Part shown: piece by piece, positions 24,119-34,031 of the stretch
Layout of the letters: each line of letters starts with the position of its first letter
How positions within the stretch are numbered: the first letter of the stretch is position 1
Assembly (NCBI GenBank): GCA_027621175.1
Contig: JAQCCM010000012.1
Location: 1-48,869, forward strand
Direction of reading: 5' to 3'
From: Bacteroidota bacterium
Lineage (GTDB): Bacteria > Bacteroidota > Bacteroidia > Flavobacteriales > Flavobacteriaceae
DNA: 48,869 nucleotides
The notes under the pieces: generated by a model
Told to the model about the DNA's origin: nothing
Databases searched by the model: none
What the model saw: only the letters and a program-made list of their open reading frames with translations
Position numbers and translations under genes: made by a program

Positions 24119-25356
24119 TCCATCCGTTGGTAGGCAATGCGCAAATAAATACCCAAAAAAGCGCTAAATGCCAATAAGCTGGAACCGCCATAACTCATTA
24201 GTGGCAAAGGAATACCTATTGTAGGAACAAGCCCAACTACCATGCCTAGGTTTATAGCTACGTGGATAAATAATGTACAGGCAAAACCAAGGCAAAATAC
24301 CCTTGAGAATGTTGTTTTTTGTTTGTAAGCAATTCGAACCACTCGCAAGATTAACGTTATAAAAAGTATTAACACCAAAGCGGAGCCTACAAAACCCCAT
24401 TCTTCACCAATAGTGGTGAAAATATAATCGGTTTGTTGTTCTGGGACAAAACCACCTTTTGTTTGCGTGCCCTCCAAAAATCCTTTTCCCGAAAATCGGC
24501 CCGAACCAATAGCAATTTGTGATTGGTTGATATTATATCCGATGCCTTGTGTGTCTACTTTTTTTCCAAGTAAGATATTAAAACGATCTCTGTGCCGTTG
24601 TTCAAAAATATGCTCAAAAATATAAGTTACAGAATACGTAAATCCACAAAAAAGAACAGAGGCAATCACCGCAGGAAACACAACCTTTTTACGTTTTCTT
24701 TTGGACTGTAATGCAATGTATAACGACGCCAAAAGCACTATAGCAAACATCACCCAATACATTCCAAGTAGTAATGTTGAAATAAATAAAATAAAAAGAC
24801 TGATGAGTATGGTAAAGAAAAACGACGGAAGTCCTTCTGTATGTAGTACTAAAAACAAACTTAGAAATATAAGAGCGGTTCCCGGATCCGGTTGTAAGAG
24901 GGTTAGTACTGCAGGAATCCCCATAATTATAAACGCCACAATATAGTCTTTGGTTCTTTTAATTTGAGTATTAAAATCTCCTAAAAATTTAGCAAGTGCT
25001 AAGGCAACGGCAACCTTGGCAAACTCGGATGGCTGTAAGCTAAAGCCGCCAATACCATACCACGATCGTGCTCCAGACACTTCAGTTCCAAACAGCCAGA
25101 GGCCTGATAAGCTGAGAAGGGATATTAGATAGATGATACTTGCGTAGCGCTCAAAAAACCTTGTATCAAAAAATTGTATCATAAAAATGAGAGCAATACC
25201 TAATCCAAAAGAAATCAATTGTTTTTGGATAAAACCAAGCGCAATAGAATTGTCGTTTGAATTGTACATAGTAGAATAAATGTTTACCAATCCAATGGCT
25301 ACCAAAACAACGTATAGTAGTAAACTGAACCAGTCAAAACGAGTAAGCTTATTCAT
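24115..25356 (-). CDS. rodA: peptidoglycan glycosyltransferase RodA
   Basis: 413 aa SEDS protein with about ten helices. Conserved segments: GGFSLQPSEFAKVA, LQPDPGTALIFLSLF, GSGRFSGKGFLEGTQTKGG, VPEQQTDYIFTTIGEEWGF and PLMSYGGSSLLAFSAFLG. It polymerises glycan strands from lipid II during elongation together with PBP2. The start overlaps mrdA by 8 bp. Confidence 0.95.
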   Translation of the reverse strand: MNKLTRFDWFSLLLYVVLVAIGLVNIYSTMYNSNDNSIALGFIQKQLISFGLGIALIFMIQFFDTRFFERYASIIYLISLLSLSGLWLFGTEVSGARSWYGIGGFSLQPSEFAKVAVALALAKFLGDFNTQIKRTKDYIVAFIIMGIPAVLTLLQPDPGTALIFLSLFLVLHTEGLPSFFFTILISLFILFISTLLLGMYWVMFAIVLLASLYIALQSKRKRKKVVFPAVIASVLFCGFTYSVTYIFEHIFEQRHRDRFNILLGKKVDTQGIGYNINQSQIAIGSGRFSGKGFLEGTQTKGGFVPEQQTDYIFTTIGEEWGFVGSALVLILFITLILRVVRIAYKQKTTFSRVFCLGFACTLFIHVAINLGMVVGLVPTIGIPLPLMSYGGSSLLAFSAFLGIYLRIAYQRMD

Positions 25357-27211
25357 TTATACTAAATGGTTTATTGCTTGTTACTTTGGCGTATTCTGCC
25401 TCCAAACTACCTTCCATCATCCGTTTTTCTAGCCATGTGCGTTTCACATCTCCAGTAAGATATTTTTCAATAACCAAACTCGCGATGGGTGCTGCCCAAC
25501 GCCCTCCCCAATATCCATTTTCAACAATAACAGCAAGCGCAATTTTAGGATTTTCTTTTGGTGCAAATGCAATGAACATAGAATGGTCAGTGAGTTGCGT
25601 TCTAACGCCGTTAATTTTAGTAAAATTCTCAATGGTACCGGTTTTTCCGCACACTTCAATTCCTCGAACAGCGGCTATGCGTGCAGTTCCTTTTTTGACC
25701 ACATTTGCCATCCCCTCAACCACGGGGTCAAAGTGTTCATTTGAGATAGTAGTATGTCGCTTTGTTTTATATTGAGGATCAATAAAATCTCCTTGAACTC
25801 CTTTTACAAAATGTGGGGTAAAGAAAAAACCACGGTTAGCGATAGTTGCTGCTACATTTGCCAATTGGATAGGGGTCATTAAGATTTCACCTTGTCCAAT
25901 GGCGTTAGAAACTGTTGTTGCACCACGCCAGCGCTGATTGGGGTACCACAGATTATAAAAATTTGCATTTGGCACATAACCCGATTGTCCTACTGGGTGG
26001 TCGTACCCCAAATAATTTCCAAGCCCAAAACTGCTGAGGTGGCTCTGCCATGTGTTCATGCCGTCCGGCGCATTGTTGTCTTTATCAATAATGCGCCTAT
26101 ACACATTTGAAAAATACGTATTACACGAATTATGAATCCCGCGATCGAGGTTGTTTATTGATCCAGGTATGCATTTACATTCCATAAACTGATTAAGAGC
26201 ATAAAAATGTCCGCTATAACACGTAAAAGTAGCTTTTGGCGTAATGACTCCCTCTTCAAGTGCAATAAGCGCATTAAGGACTTTAAACGGCGAACCTGGT
26301 GGATACTGCCCTTGCAGCGAGCGATCAAACAAGAAACGATTAAGTGTGTCTTGTTTTAAGATGTTAAAATTTTCAGACCGTGCTCTACCCACAAGTAAAT
26401 TAGGGTTATAAGTGGGTGTGCTAACACTCATTAAAATTTCACCTGTACTTGGTTCTATAGCTAAAATCCCACCGCGTTTATTAGCAAGGAGTGTAGTGCC
26501 ATATTCTTGTAAATCAATATCTATAGAGAGTGTAATATCTTGCGCAGGAACGGCAAGGGTATCAAACACCCCGTCTTTATATGAGCCAATAATACGATTG
26601 AATTTATCGCGTTGTAAATAAGTTACTCCTTTTTTACCGCTTAGTAATTTTTCGTATGTTTTTTCAATGCCTTGCCTACCAATAAGTTCCCCTTGCTTGT
26701 AATAGGGGTTGGTTTCTATATCAAAATAATTTACCTCGCTTATATAGCCCAAAATATTGGAAGCAACGTCGGTATGATAATTACGAACTGATTTTCGTTG
26801 AATGTACATGCCTGGAAACTTCCACATCTTTTCTTGCAATGTACCGTAGTCTTGTTTTGAAATTTGGCTCAATAAAATGGAGGGCGCACGCATCGAATAG
26901 CGTTTAGCCTTGGTAATTTTAATGTTGAGTTCTTGCGTTGAAAGGCGGAGCATCCTACATAGGTCTAGCGTGTCGAAAGGCCTTAGATTTTTTGGCACCA
27001 CCATAAGGTCATACATAGGTTGGTTTGACACCAGTAATTTCCCATTGCGATCATATACATAGCCTCTTTCTGGATAGACATATTCTTTTAACACTGAATT
27101 TTTTAGCGATAAATCGCCGTATTCATCTGATAAAATTTGTAATGAAAATAATCTTATGAGCAGTATTGCACCAAATAATCCGACAAGAATGGGAAAAAAA
27201 CGCGTTCTCAT
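25349..27211 (-). CDS. mrdA: penicillin-binding protein 2 (elongation transpeptidase)
   Basis: 620 aa class B PBP. One N-terminal membrane helix, dimerisation domain (VYPERGYVYDRNGKLLVSNQ) and a transpeptidase domain with S-x-x-K in YPPGSPFKVL, S-C-N in HNSCNTYFSNVY and KTG in VCGKTGTIENF. It cross-links peptidoglycan for the rod complex with RodA and MreBCD. It overlaps mreD by 4 bp upstream and rodA downstream. Confidence 0.95.
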   Translation of the reverse strand: MRTRFFPILVGLFGAILLIRLFSLQILSDEYGDLSLKNSVLKEYVYPERGYVYDRNGKLLVSNQPMYDLMVVPKNLRPFDTLDLCRMLRLSTQELNIKITKAKRYSMRAPSILLSQISKQDYGTLQEKMWKFPGMYIQRKSVRNYHTDVASNILGYISEVNYFDIETNPYYKQGELIGRQGIEKTYEKLLSGKKGVTYLQRDKFNRIIGSYKDGVFDTLAVPAQDITLSIDIDLQEYGTTLLANKRGGILAIEPSTGEILMSVSTPTYNPNLLVGRARSENFNILKQDTLNRFLFDRSLQGQYPPGSPFKVLNALIALEEGVITPKATFTCYSGHFYALNQFMECKCIPGSINNLDRGIHNSCNTYFSNVYRRIIDKDNNAPDGMNTWQSHLSSFGLGNYLGYDHPVGQSGYVPNANFYNLWYPNQRWRGATTVSNAIGQGEILMTPIQLANVAATIANRGFFFTPHFVKGVQGDFIDPQYKTKRHTTISNEHFDPVVEGMANVVKKGTARIAAVRGIEVCGKTGTIENFTKINGVRTQLTDHSMFIAFAPKENPKIALAVIVENGYWGGRWAAPIASLVIEKYLTGDVKRTWLEKRMMEGSLEAEYAKVTSNKPFSINE

Positions 27212-27711
27212 CGTTTAGAATTTCGGGTTAAAAGCAGTATTAGAGAAACCGCCAAAATGGTAAGTAAGCTATTTATAAGCCAAGCATTTAGGAACCATCC
27301 AAAACGATCCACATTTCCTACTACAAAAACAAAAACAACAAAGTGATGCGCTACAACTAGGAGTATAACATACCGTAACAAACCACTAAAAGACTCTTGC
27401 TCAACGTTTAAGTTTTCAGGGGCCATGGTTTCACTAAATACGGCTCTGATGAATAATAGCCTTAAAAAAGCTATCAGTGTACACGCAGCCGCGTGGATTC
27501 CACCAGAAAAAAAGATAAAATCCACACAGCATCCAATAAAAAAACCTGCTAAAAGAACCAACCAGGAAGGCCAATCGTTAGGTAAAAATATGAGTAATAA
27601 CACATACACAAAAGGCGCAAACGCTATTCCTAACAATATGGGGTCAAAAATAAACGCCTGCATAAACAGCAATATTAAAAACCACAAAATTAATTTTGGT
27701 AATTTATTCAT
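27208..27711 (-). CDS. mreD: rod shape-determining protein MreD
   Basis: 167 aa integral membrane protein with five to six helices, e.g. LILWFLILLFMQAFIF and FAPFVYVLLLIFLPN, and the GCCVDFIFFSGGIHAAA segment in the position of the MreD core. Weakly conserved in sequence; identity rests on topology and its position between mreC and mrdA. Overlaps mreC by 8 bp and mrdA by 4 bp. Confidence 0.9.
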   Translation of the reverse strand: MNKLPKLILWFLILLFMQAFIFDPILLGIAFAPFVYVLLLIFLPNDWPSWLVLLAGFFIGCCVDFIFFSGGIHAAACTLIAFLRLLFIRAVFSETMAPENLNVEQESFSGLLRYVILLVVAHHFVVFVFVVGNVDRFGWFLNAWLINSLLTILAVSLILLLTRNSKR

Positions 27712-28504
27712 CGTCGTTTATCATTTCTTTTATTAGATCTGCCGAAGGAAAGTGAACCAAATAAACTTGGTTGAGATTGGTCATGTCTTGAAACAACGAA
27801 ACACGCAAGTCGTAGTAGTTGTCATTAATAGGAACTTCAGTAGCTGAAATAACACCCAAAGGGATTTCTGCAGGAAAAATAGCTGACATACCCCCTGTGA
27901 CAACGGTATCCCCAATCGCTACTTTTGCTGCCAAAGGAACATCTGAAAGCACCATGATGTTTGGTGTTTCGCCGTTCCAGTACAAGCTCCCAAAATGATT
28001 GCTTTTTTTGAGTTTTGCATTTATACGTAATGACTTATTGAGCAACGAAATCACACCACTAGTTTGTGCATTGATATTATTTACTACGCCAACAACTCCA
28101 GTAGCTGTTATAACTCCCATTTCTTTTTTCGCACCATTTTTTTCACCTATATTTAGTGTCAAGTGATTATGTTTGAGTTGAATGCTATTTCGGATTACCT
28201 GGGCTGGAATTACGTCAAAAGGGATAGAGTCTAGTAAATATACTTCATTGGTTTTATTGATAAGTTGCGAGAGCAGAAATTGATTTTCAGCCACCAATTG
28301 CTCATTGTGCTTTTGACGTTTTATAAACGATGTGAAATTATGTCGTGCGTTAAAAAAAGGAGAGAAAACAGCGTTGTTAAATGCGATAAAAGAACTCCGT
28401 TGATAGTCATGGTTTTTAGCTATGAATCTTAGTGATAGCCCAAATAGGAGGGTGAACAACAAAAGCGTTCTGTTTCGCAGTATGCTGTTCAGTAGTTTTT
28501 GCAT
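27704..28504 (-). CDS. mreC: rod shape-determining protein MreC
   Basis: 266 aa. An N-terminal transmembrane helix, a short coiled coil (~65-90, LVAENQFLLSQLINKTNEVY) and two periplasmic beta domains: LTLNIGEKNGAKKEMGVI, ATGVVGVVNNINAQTSGV, VLSDVPLAAKVAIGDTVVTG and IFPAEIPLGVI. It bridges MreB to the PBP2-RodA synthase. 7 bp after mreB. Confidence 0.95.
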   Translation of the reverse strand: MQKLLNSILRNRTLLLFTLLFGLSLRFIAKNHDYQRSSFIAFNNAVFSPFFNARHNFTSFIKRQKHNEQLVAENQFLLSQLINKTNEVYLLDSIPFDVIPAQVIRNSIQLKHNHLTLNIGEKNGAKKEMGVITATGVVGVVNNINAQTSGVISLLNKSLRINAKLKKSNHFGSLYWNGETPNIMVLSDVPLAAKVAIGDTVVTGGMSAIFPAEIPLGVISATEVPINDNYYDLRVSLFQDMTNLNQVYLVHFPSADLIKEMINDDE

Positions 28505-28511
28505 GAGCTAT

Positions 28512-29540
28512 CTATTTTACCAAAACAGACTTATAACGCTCAATATTTTTAAGTGCAGTTCCTGTTCCGCGCACTACAGCTTTAAGCGGATCTTCGGCAA
28601 TGAATATAGGGAGTTCAGTTTTTTTAGATAAACGCTTATCTAATCCCCTGAGCATAGACCCACCTCCAACTAAGTATACGCCAGTATTATAAATATCAGC
28701 GGCAAGCTCAGGAGGGGTTTGCGCTAAGGTTTCCATTACAGAGTCTTCAATACGGATTATCGATTTGTCTAAGGCTTTGTATATTTCACGGTACGAAATC
28801 ATTATTTCTTTTGGTTTACCACTAATTAAATCACGCCCTTGAACCGACATATCGTCTGGTGGGTTTTCCAACTCTTCTGTGGCAGATCCTATCGCGATTT
28901 TCACACGTTCAGCAGTGCGTTCCCCAATATATAAATTGTGCTGGGTACGAATGTAATAAATAATATCTTTGGTAAAGACATCCCCGGCAATTTTTACCGA
29001 TTTATCACATACAATTCCAGACAAAGCAATAACAGCAATTTCTGTGGTACCACCACCAATATCAATAATCATATTTCCTTTGGGCTGCATGATATCAATC
29101 CCAATACCAATTGCCGCCGCCATAGGCTCGTGAATAAGATAAACTTCTTTTCCATTTACACGCTCAGCCGACTCACGCACCGCTCGCATCTCCACTTCTG
29201 TAATTCCTGATGGGATACAAATAACCATACGAAGCGAGGGTGTAAAAAATCGTCTTTTGAGCGAAGGAATATTCTTTATAAACATGCTTATCATTTGCTC
29301 TGAGGCATTAAAATCGGCAATAACTCCATCCTTTAGCGGTCGAATGGTTTTAATATTTTCGTGCGTTTTGCCTTGCATTTGATTTGCTTCTTGACCAACA
29401 GCAATTATTTTGTTAGATCTTCTATCCATCGCAACAATAGAAGGGCTGTCTACGACAACTTTATCATTGTGAATGATAAGCGTATTCGCAGTACCCAAGT
29501 CAATGGCAATGTTTTCAGTTAAAAAGTCAAAAAATCCCAT
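28512..29540 (-). CDS. mreB: actin-like MreB
   Basis: 342 aa. Actin-fold ATPase with IAIDLGTANTLIIHND (phosphate 1), MIIDIGGGTTEIAVIALSG (phosphate 2), VYLVGGGSMLRGLDKRL (adenosine) and IHEPMAAAIGIGIDI. Membrane-bound filaments guide the elongation complex. 30 bp after purH and probably co-transcribed. Confidence 0.97.
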   Translation of the reverse strand: MGFFDFLTENIAIDLGTANTLIIHNDKVVVDSPSIVAMDRRSNKIIAVGQEANQMQGKTHENIKTIRPLKDGVIADFNASEQMISMFIKNIPSLKRRFFTPSLRMVICIPSGITEVEMRAVRESAERVNGKEVYLIHEPMAAAIGIGIDIMQPKGNMIIDIGGGTTEIAVIALSGIVCDKSVKIAGDVFTKDIIYYIRTQHNLYIGERTAERVKIAIGSATEELENPPDDMSVQGRDLISGKPKEIMISYREIYKALDKSIIRIEDSVMETLAQTPPELAADIYNTGVYLVGGGSMLRGLDKRLSKKTELPIFIAEDPLKAVVRGTGTALKNIERYKSVLVK

Positions 29541-29570
29541 GGGAGCAGATATTGTATGTAATAATACGAA

Positions 29571-31097
29571 TTAATGTTTAAAATGCCGCACGCCTGTCAT
29601 AACCATTGCAACGTTATTTGCGTTGCAATAATCGATACTCAATTGATCTTTAATTGAACCACCAGGCTGAATAACGGCCGTAACACCAACCTTGTGGGCA
29701 ATTTCAACACAGTCTGGAAAGGGGAAAAAGGCATCACTTGCCATTACCGCACCGTTGAGGTCAAACCCAAAGTTTGTCGCTTTTTCGATAGCTTGCTTTA
29801 ATGCATCAACACGAGAAGTTTGGCCTGTTCCTGACGAGATCAACTGTCCATTTTTTGCTAACACAATGGTGTTTGATTTGGTATGTTTGGCAATTTTTGA
29901 AGCAAATAGTAGATCTTCTTGTTCTTGTGAAGTCGCTTTTCTTTTGGTTGCTGTTTGTAAAATATCAGCACTATCCGTTATGCCATCACGCTCTTGTACT
30001 AGGTGTCCGTTTAGACAGGTACGCACTAATTTTTTAGGTTGCGGATATTGATTCAGTTGTAATAGAATCCTGTTTTTTTTCTGTTTAAGCGCCGCTAATG
30101 CGTCTGAGTTAAAATCGGGCGCAATAACAACTTCGCAGAACAAATCGTGGATTTGCGTTGCAGTAGCAAGGTCAATGGTAGTGTTTGCAATTAGTACGCC
30201 GCCAAATGCGGAAACGGGATCGCCTGCTAAGGCATCTGCATATGCCGTGGCAAGTGTGTTGCGTGTTGCTAATCCACAAGCATTGTTGTGTTTTAGAATA
30301 GCAAAAGTTGGTGCATCATGTTGAAACTCTGCCATAAGTTGTACCGCAGCGTCAACATCCAAAAGGTTGTTGTATGACAATTCTTTGCCACCGTGCTTGG
30401 TAAATACTTCATCAAAGTCTCCAAAAAATTGTCCTTTTTGGTGTGGGTTTTCGCCGTATCGTAATGTTGTTCCGTCCGTATAGCTGATTTTAAGTGAATC
30501 TGCATTATCATTAAAAAACGAAAAAATATGTGTGTCGTAATGAGAAGAGACCTGGAAGGCATTAGCAGCAAATTTCTTTCTGTCTGTAAGTTCCGTACTT
30601 CCTTTTTTGTTGTTTAAAAGAGATAAAAAATCAGCGTAATCATGTACAGATGAAACGCATAAAACATCGCGATAATTTTTAGCAGCAGCACGGATAAGAG
30701 AAATACCACCAATATCAATCTTTTCAATAATTTCCGCTTCGCTAGCACCAGAACGAACGGTATCTTCAAAAGGGTATAAATCCACCAAAACAATATCTAG
30801 GTGAGGAATCTCATAAGTAGCAAGCTCTTGCTGATCGGATTCATTTTCTCTTCTATTTAAAATTCCACCAAAAACTTTTGGATGTAGTGTTTTTACGCGT
30901 CCACCTAAAATAGAGGGGTATGAGGTTAAATCTTCTACCTGCTTAACGGGAATGTTTTGTTCCTCAATAAACGACGCCGTTCCGCCCGTTGAATAAAGCG
31001 TAATTCCCAGCTCGTGCATTTTTTTTACGATAGGCGCAAGCCCTTTTTTATTAAATACGGAAATAAGGGCAGATTTGGCTTGTATAGCGTCTTGCAT
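29571..31097 (-). CDS. purH: bifunctional AICAR transformylase / IMP cyclohydrolase
   Basis: 508 aa. The N-terminal IMP cyclohydrolase (MGS-like) has SVFNKKGLAPIVKKMHELG, YSTGGTASFIEE and GGRVKTLHPKVFGGIL; the C-terminal transformylase has TLRYGENPHQKGQFFG, FAILKHNNACGLATR, ASDAFFPFPDCVEIA and VIQPGGSIKD. It performs the last two steps of IMP synthesis. It heads the purH-mre-mrd-rodA run, with a promoter 20 bp upstream of its ATG. Confidence 0.96.
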   Translation of the reverse strand: MQDAIQAKSALISVFNKKGLAPIVKKMHELGITLYSTGGTASFIEEQNIPVKQVEDLTSYPSILGGRVKTLHPKVFGGILNRRENESDQQELATYEIPHLDIVLVDLYPFEDTVRSGASEAEIIEKIDIGGISLIRAAAKNYRDVLCVSSVHDYADFLSLLNNKKGSTELTDRKKFAANAFQVSSHYDTHIFSFFNDNADSLKISYTDGTTLRYGENPHQKGQFFGDFDEVFTKHGGKELSYNNLLDVDAAVQLMAEFQHDAPTFAILKHNNACGLATRNTLATAYADALAGDPVSAFGGVLIANTTIDLATATQIHDLFCEVVIAPDFNSDALAALKQKKNRILLQLNQYPQPKKLVRTCLNGHLVQERDGITDSADILQTATKRKATSQEQEDLLFASKIAKHTKSNTIVLAKNGQLISSGTGQTSRVDALKQAIEKATNFGFDLNGAVMASDAFFPFPDCVEIAHKVGVTAVIQPGGSIKDQLSIDYCNANNVAMVMTGVRHFKH

Positions 31098-31116
31098 GTG
31101 GAAAAATTAGAAAACG

Positions 31117-31124
31117 CAAAAGTA
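31117..31124 (-). promoter_or_regulatory. purH promoter (-7 box)
   Basis: Minus-strand TACTTTTG followed by C, a full TAnnTTTG match; the -33 region is T-rich but not TTTG. The purH ATG lies 19 nt downstream. It may also serve mreBCD-mrdA-rodA, for which I see no other promoter. Confidence 0.55.
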
Positions 31125-31138
31125 GCAATTTTCTATCA

Positions 31139-31609
31139 CTAAAACGGCTCGTTAGTGCGCAATAAAAATATAGAAACGAGTGCGTTAACTTTTTCTAAAA
31201 AAGCCACGTCTTTTTCATCAAAGGCAGATGGTGTATTGGAGTCAATATCTATTTGCCCCACATTTTTGGAATTTACAAATAGGGGAATCACAACTTCAGA
31301 TTTTACCTCAAGGCTACACGAAATGTAATTGTCTTGTTTAGACACATCATCTACCACAAAGTTCTGATTGCTTAAGGCTACTTGCCCACATATTCCTTTC
31401 CCAAACGGAATTATGGTGTGATCGGTTGGCTTTCCCGCAAATGCTCTTAGGTGAAGTTCTTTTTTTTGTGGATGATGGAAATAAAAACCCACCCAATCAT
31501 AGTTCGGAAGTTTTTGATGTATTTCTGTACAAACCCAATCTAAACCAACTTGTAATGATTGCGTTTCTTTCAGAAATGATTCAATATGTTTTAGTAAGGA
31601 AGAATACAT
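31139..31609 (-). CDS. GAF-domain protein, free-Met-R-sulfoxide-reductase-like
   Basis: 156 aa, a single GAF domain: YDWVGFYFHHPQKKELHLRA, IPFGKGICGQVALSNQNFVV, ISCSLEVKSEVVIPLFV and GQIDIDSNTPSAFDEKD. The pattern is that of fRMsr (YebR), which reduces free methionine-R-sulfoxide. C74 and C98 align with two of its three functional cysteines; the first (in a GKIAC-like context) is replaced (GKPTDH), so activity is uncertain. A longer frame to 31729 overlaps groEL and is not GAF-like; Met 31609 is chosen. The ATG sits 2 bp after the hairpin/T-tract ending groEL. Confidence 0.8.
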   Translation of the reverse strand: MYSSLLKHIESFLKETQSLQVGLDWVCTEIHQKLPNYDWVGFYFHHPQKKELHLRAFAGKPTDHTIIPFGKGICGQVALSNQNFVVDDVSKQDNYISCSLEVKSEVVIPLFVNSKNVGQIDIDSNTPSAFDEKDVAFLEKVNALVSIFLLRTNEPF

Positions 31610-31611
31610 AC

Positions 31612-31637
31612 AAAAACTGCCCCTAGGCGGGGCAGTT
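31612..31637 (-). terminator. groEL terminator abutting the GAF start codon
   Basis: AACTGCCCC (31615-31623), loop TAGGC, GGGGCAGTT (31629-31637): a perfect 9-bp stem. The minus-strand T-tract is short (31612-31616). The plus side is also T-rich, but no plus-strand gene ends here. Confidence 0.75.
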
Positions 31638-31647
31638 ATTTTTATTA

Positions 31648-33288
<1,641 letters not shown>

Positions 33289-33294
33289 TTATAA

Positions 33295-33576
33295 TTATGA
33301 AACAATTGCTAGGATATCGCTTTCGCGCATGATGAGGTAATCTCCGCCGTCTAGCTTTAGCTCAGTTCCGGCATATTTACCATACAAAACAGTATCGCCC
33401 ACTTTAACAGTGATGGCTTCGTCTTTGGTTCCGGGTCCTGTAGCAACTACAGTACCTTTTTGTGGTTTTTCTTTAGCTGTATCGGGGATAATGATCCCTG
33501 ATGCAGTAGTGGTTTCTGCCGCTAAAGGCTCAACTACTACGCGGTCAGCCAAGGGTTTGATATTGATCGTACTCAT
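33295..33576 (-). CDS. groS: co-chaperonin GroES
   Basis: 93 aa. [18 protein letters not shown], the mobile loop [45 protein letters not shown] and [13 protein letters not shown] are canonical. It caps GroEL. A -24/-12-type promoter inside an inverted repeat lies just upstream. Confidence 0.97.
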   Translation of the reverse strand: MSTINIKPLADRVVVEPLAAETTTASGIIIPDTAKEKPQKGTVVATGPGTKDEAITVKVGDTVLYGKYAGTELKLDGGDYLIMRESDILAIVS

Positions 33577-33598
33577 ATTAAATTTTTATTTAGAAAAG

Positions 33599-33644
33599 TG
33601 TTAGCATCAACTGTGCCAAGGCAATCATTTTCAAAATGCTAACA
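33599..33644. promoter_or_regulatory. 9-bp inverted repeat around the groES promoter
   Basis: TGTTAGCAT (33599-33607) and ATGCTAACA (33636-33644) are perfect complements separated by 28 bp; the left arm overlaps the -12 element. The half-site TTAGCA resembles that of CIRCE, but the 28-bp spacing and missing CTC/GAG differ from the 9-bp CIRCE spacing. A palindrome CATTTT-C-AAAATG (33626-33638) overlaps the right arm. Probably a protein-binding site; binder unknown. Confidence 0.55.
33603..33619 (-). promoter_or_regulatory. candidate sigma-54 (-24/-12) promoter of groESL
   Basis: Minus strand TTGGCACAGTTGATGCT against the consensus yTGGCACGrNNNTTGCw: 15 of 17 positions fit, with the required GG-N10-GC spacing. 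The -12 GC is about 28 nt before the groES ATG, giving a start site near 33591. No TAnnTTTG box is seen between it and the ATG. Confidence 0.6.
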
Positions 33645-33688
33645 AAAAAACTGACAGGATGGCACTAGAATTAGTTCGTGCTATCTGT
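33644..33688 (-). terminator. terminator of the miaB-secG operon
   Basis: Plus ACAGGATGGCAC (33654-33665) pairs with GTGCTATCTGT (33678-33688) with one bulge and one mismatch; a seven-T tract follows on the minus strand (33644-33650). It overlaps the last secG codons and separates secG from groESL. Confidence 0.65.
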
Positions 33689-34030
33689 TTCGGGAAGTTC
33701 CTCTGGGATTCCCTCTGGGATAGCTTCTGGAATGGTTTCTGGAATAACTTCTTCAATGGCATTCTCATCTATCAGTGTAGATTCGTTCGTATCTGTAGGA
33801 AGACTAATCATAGAGTTGGAAATCAAAATCAAGACCAACAAAATGGCAGCTAACACCCAAGTACTTCGATCCAAGAAATCTGTAGTTTTTTGCACTCCAC
33901 CAAGTTGTTGTGAACTACCACCAAATGAAGATGAAAGACCACCACCTTTGGGGTTTTGTACCATGACTACCAAAATGAGTAAAAAACAGATGACAACTGT
34001 TAGTCCTAAAAAAATGGTGAATGTACTCAT
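33671..34030 (-). CDS. secG: preprotein translocase subunit SecG
   Basis: 119 aa from Met at 34030 (an upstream Met at 34087 lies inside the preceding gene). Two membrane helices (FLGLTVVICFLLILVVMVQ and WVLAAILLVLILISNSMI) flank the conserved loop QNPKGGGLSSSFGGSSQQLG. It assists SecYE. After the second helix an unusual ~45-residue acidic, proline-rich tail ends in five IPEx/LPEx units. Starts one base after the TPR gene's stop. Confidence 0.93.
   Translation of the reverse strand: MSTFTIFLGLTVVICFLLILVVMVQNPKGGGLSSSFGGSSQQLGGVQKTTDFLDRSTWVLAAILLVLILISNSMISLPTDTNESTLIDENAIEEVIPETIPEAIPEGIPEELPETDSTN
33686..33745 (-). repeat. five 12-bp tandem units at the end of secG
   Basis: Units at 33734-33745, 33722-33733, 33710-33721, 33698-33709 and 33686-33697 (minus-strand order) encode IPET, IPEA, IPEG, IPEE and LPET. 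Codons vary among units, so the array is not a very recent expansion. Confidence 0.8.
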
Positions 34031-34031
34031 A

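Noticed and set aside
33599-33644. CIRCE operator at groES
   Set aside because: Half-sites share TTAGCA, but CIRCE needs TTAGCACTC-N9-GAGTGCTAA; here spacing is 28 bp and CTC/GAG are missing.
33659-33675. Second -24/-12 promoter on the plus strand (TGGCAC...TTAG)
   Set aside because: It lacks the GC at -12, points into the 3' end of secG on the opposite strand, and is explained by the terminator hairpin.
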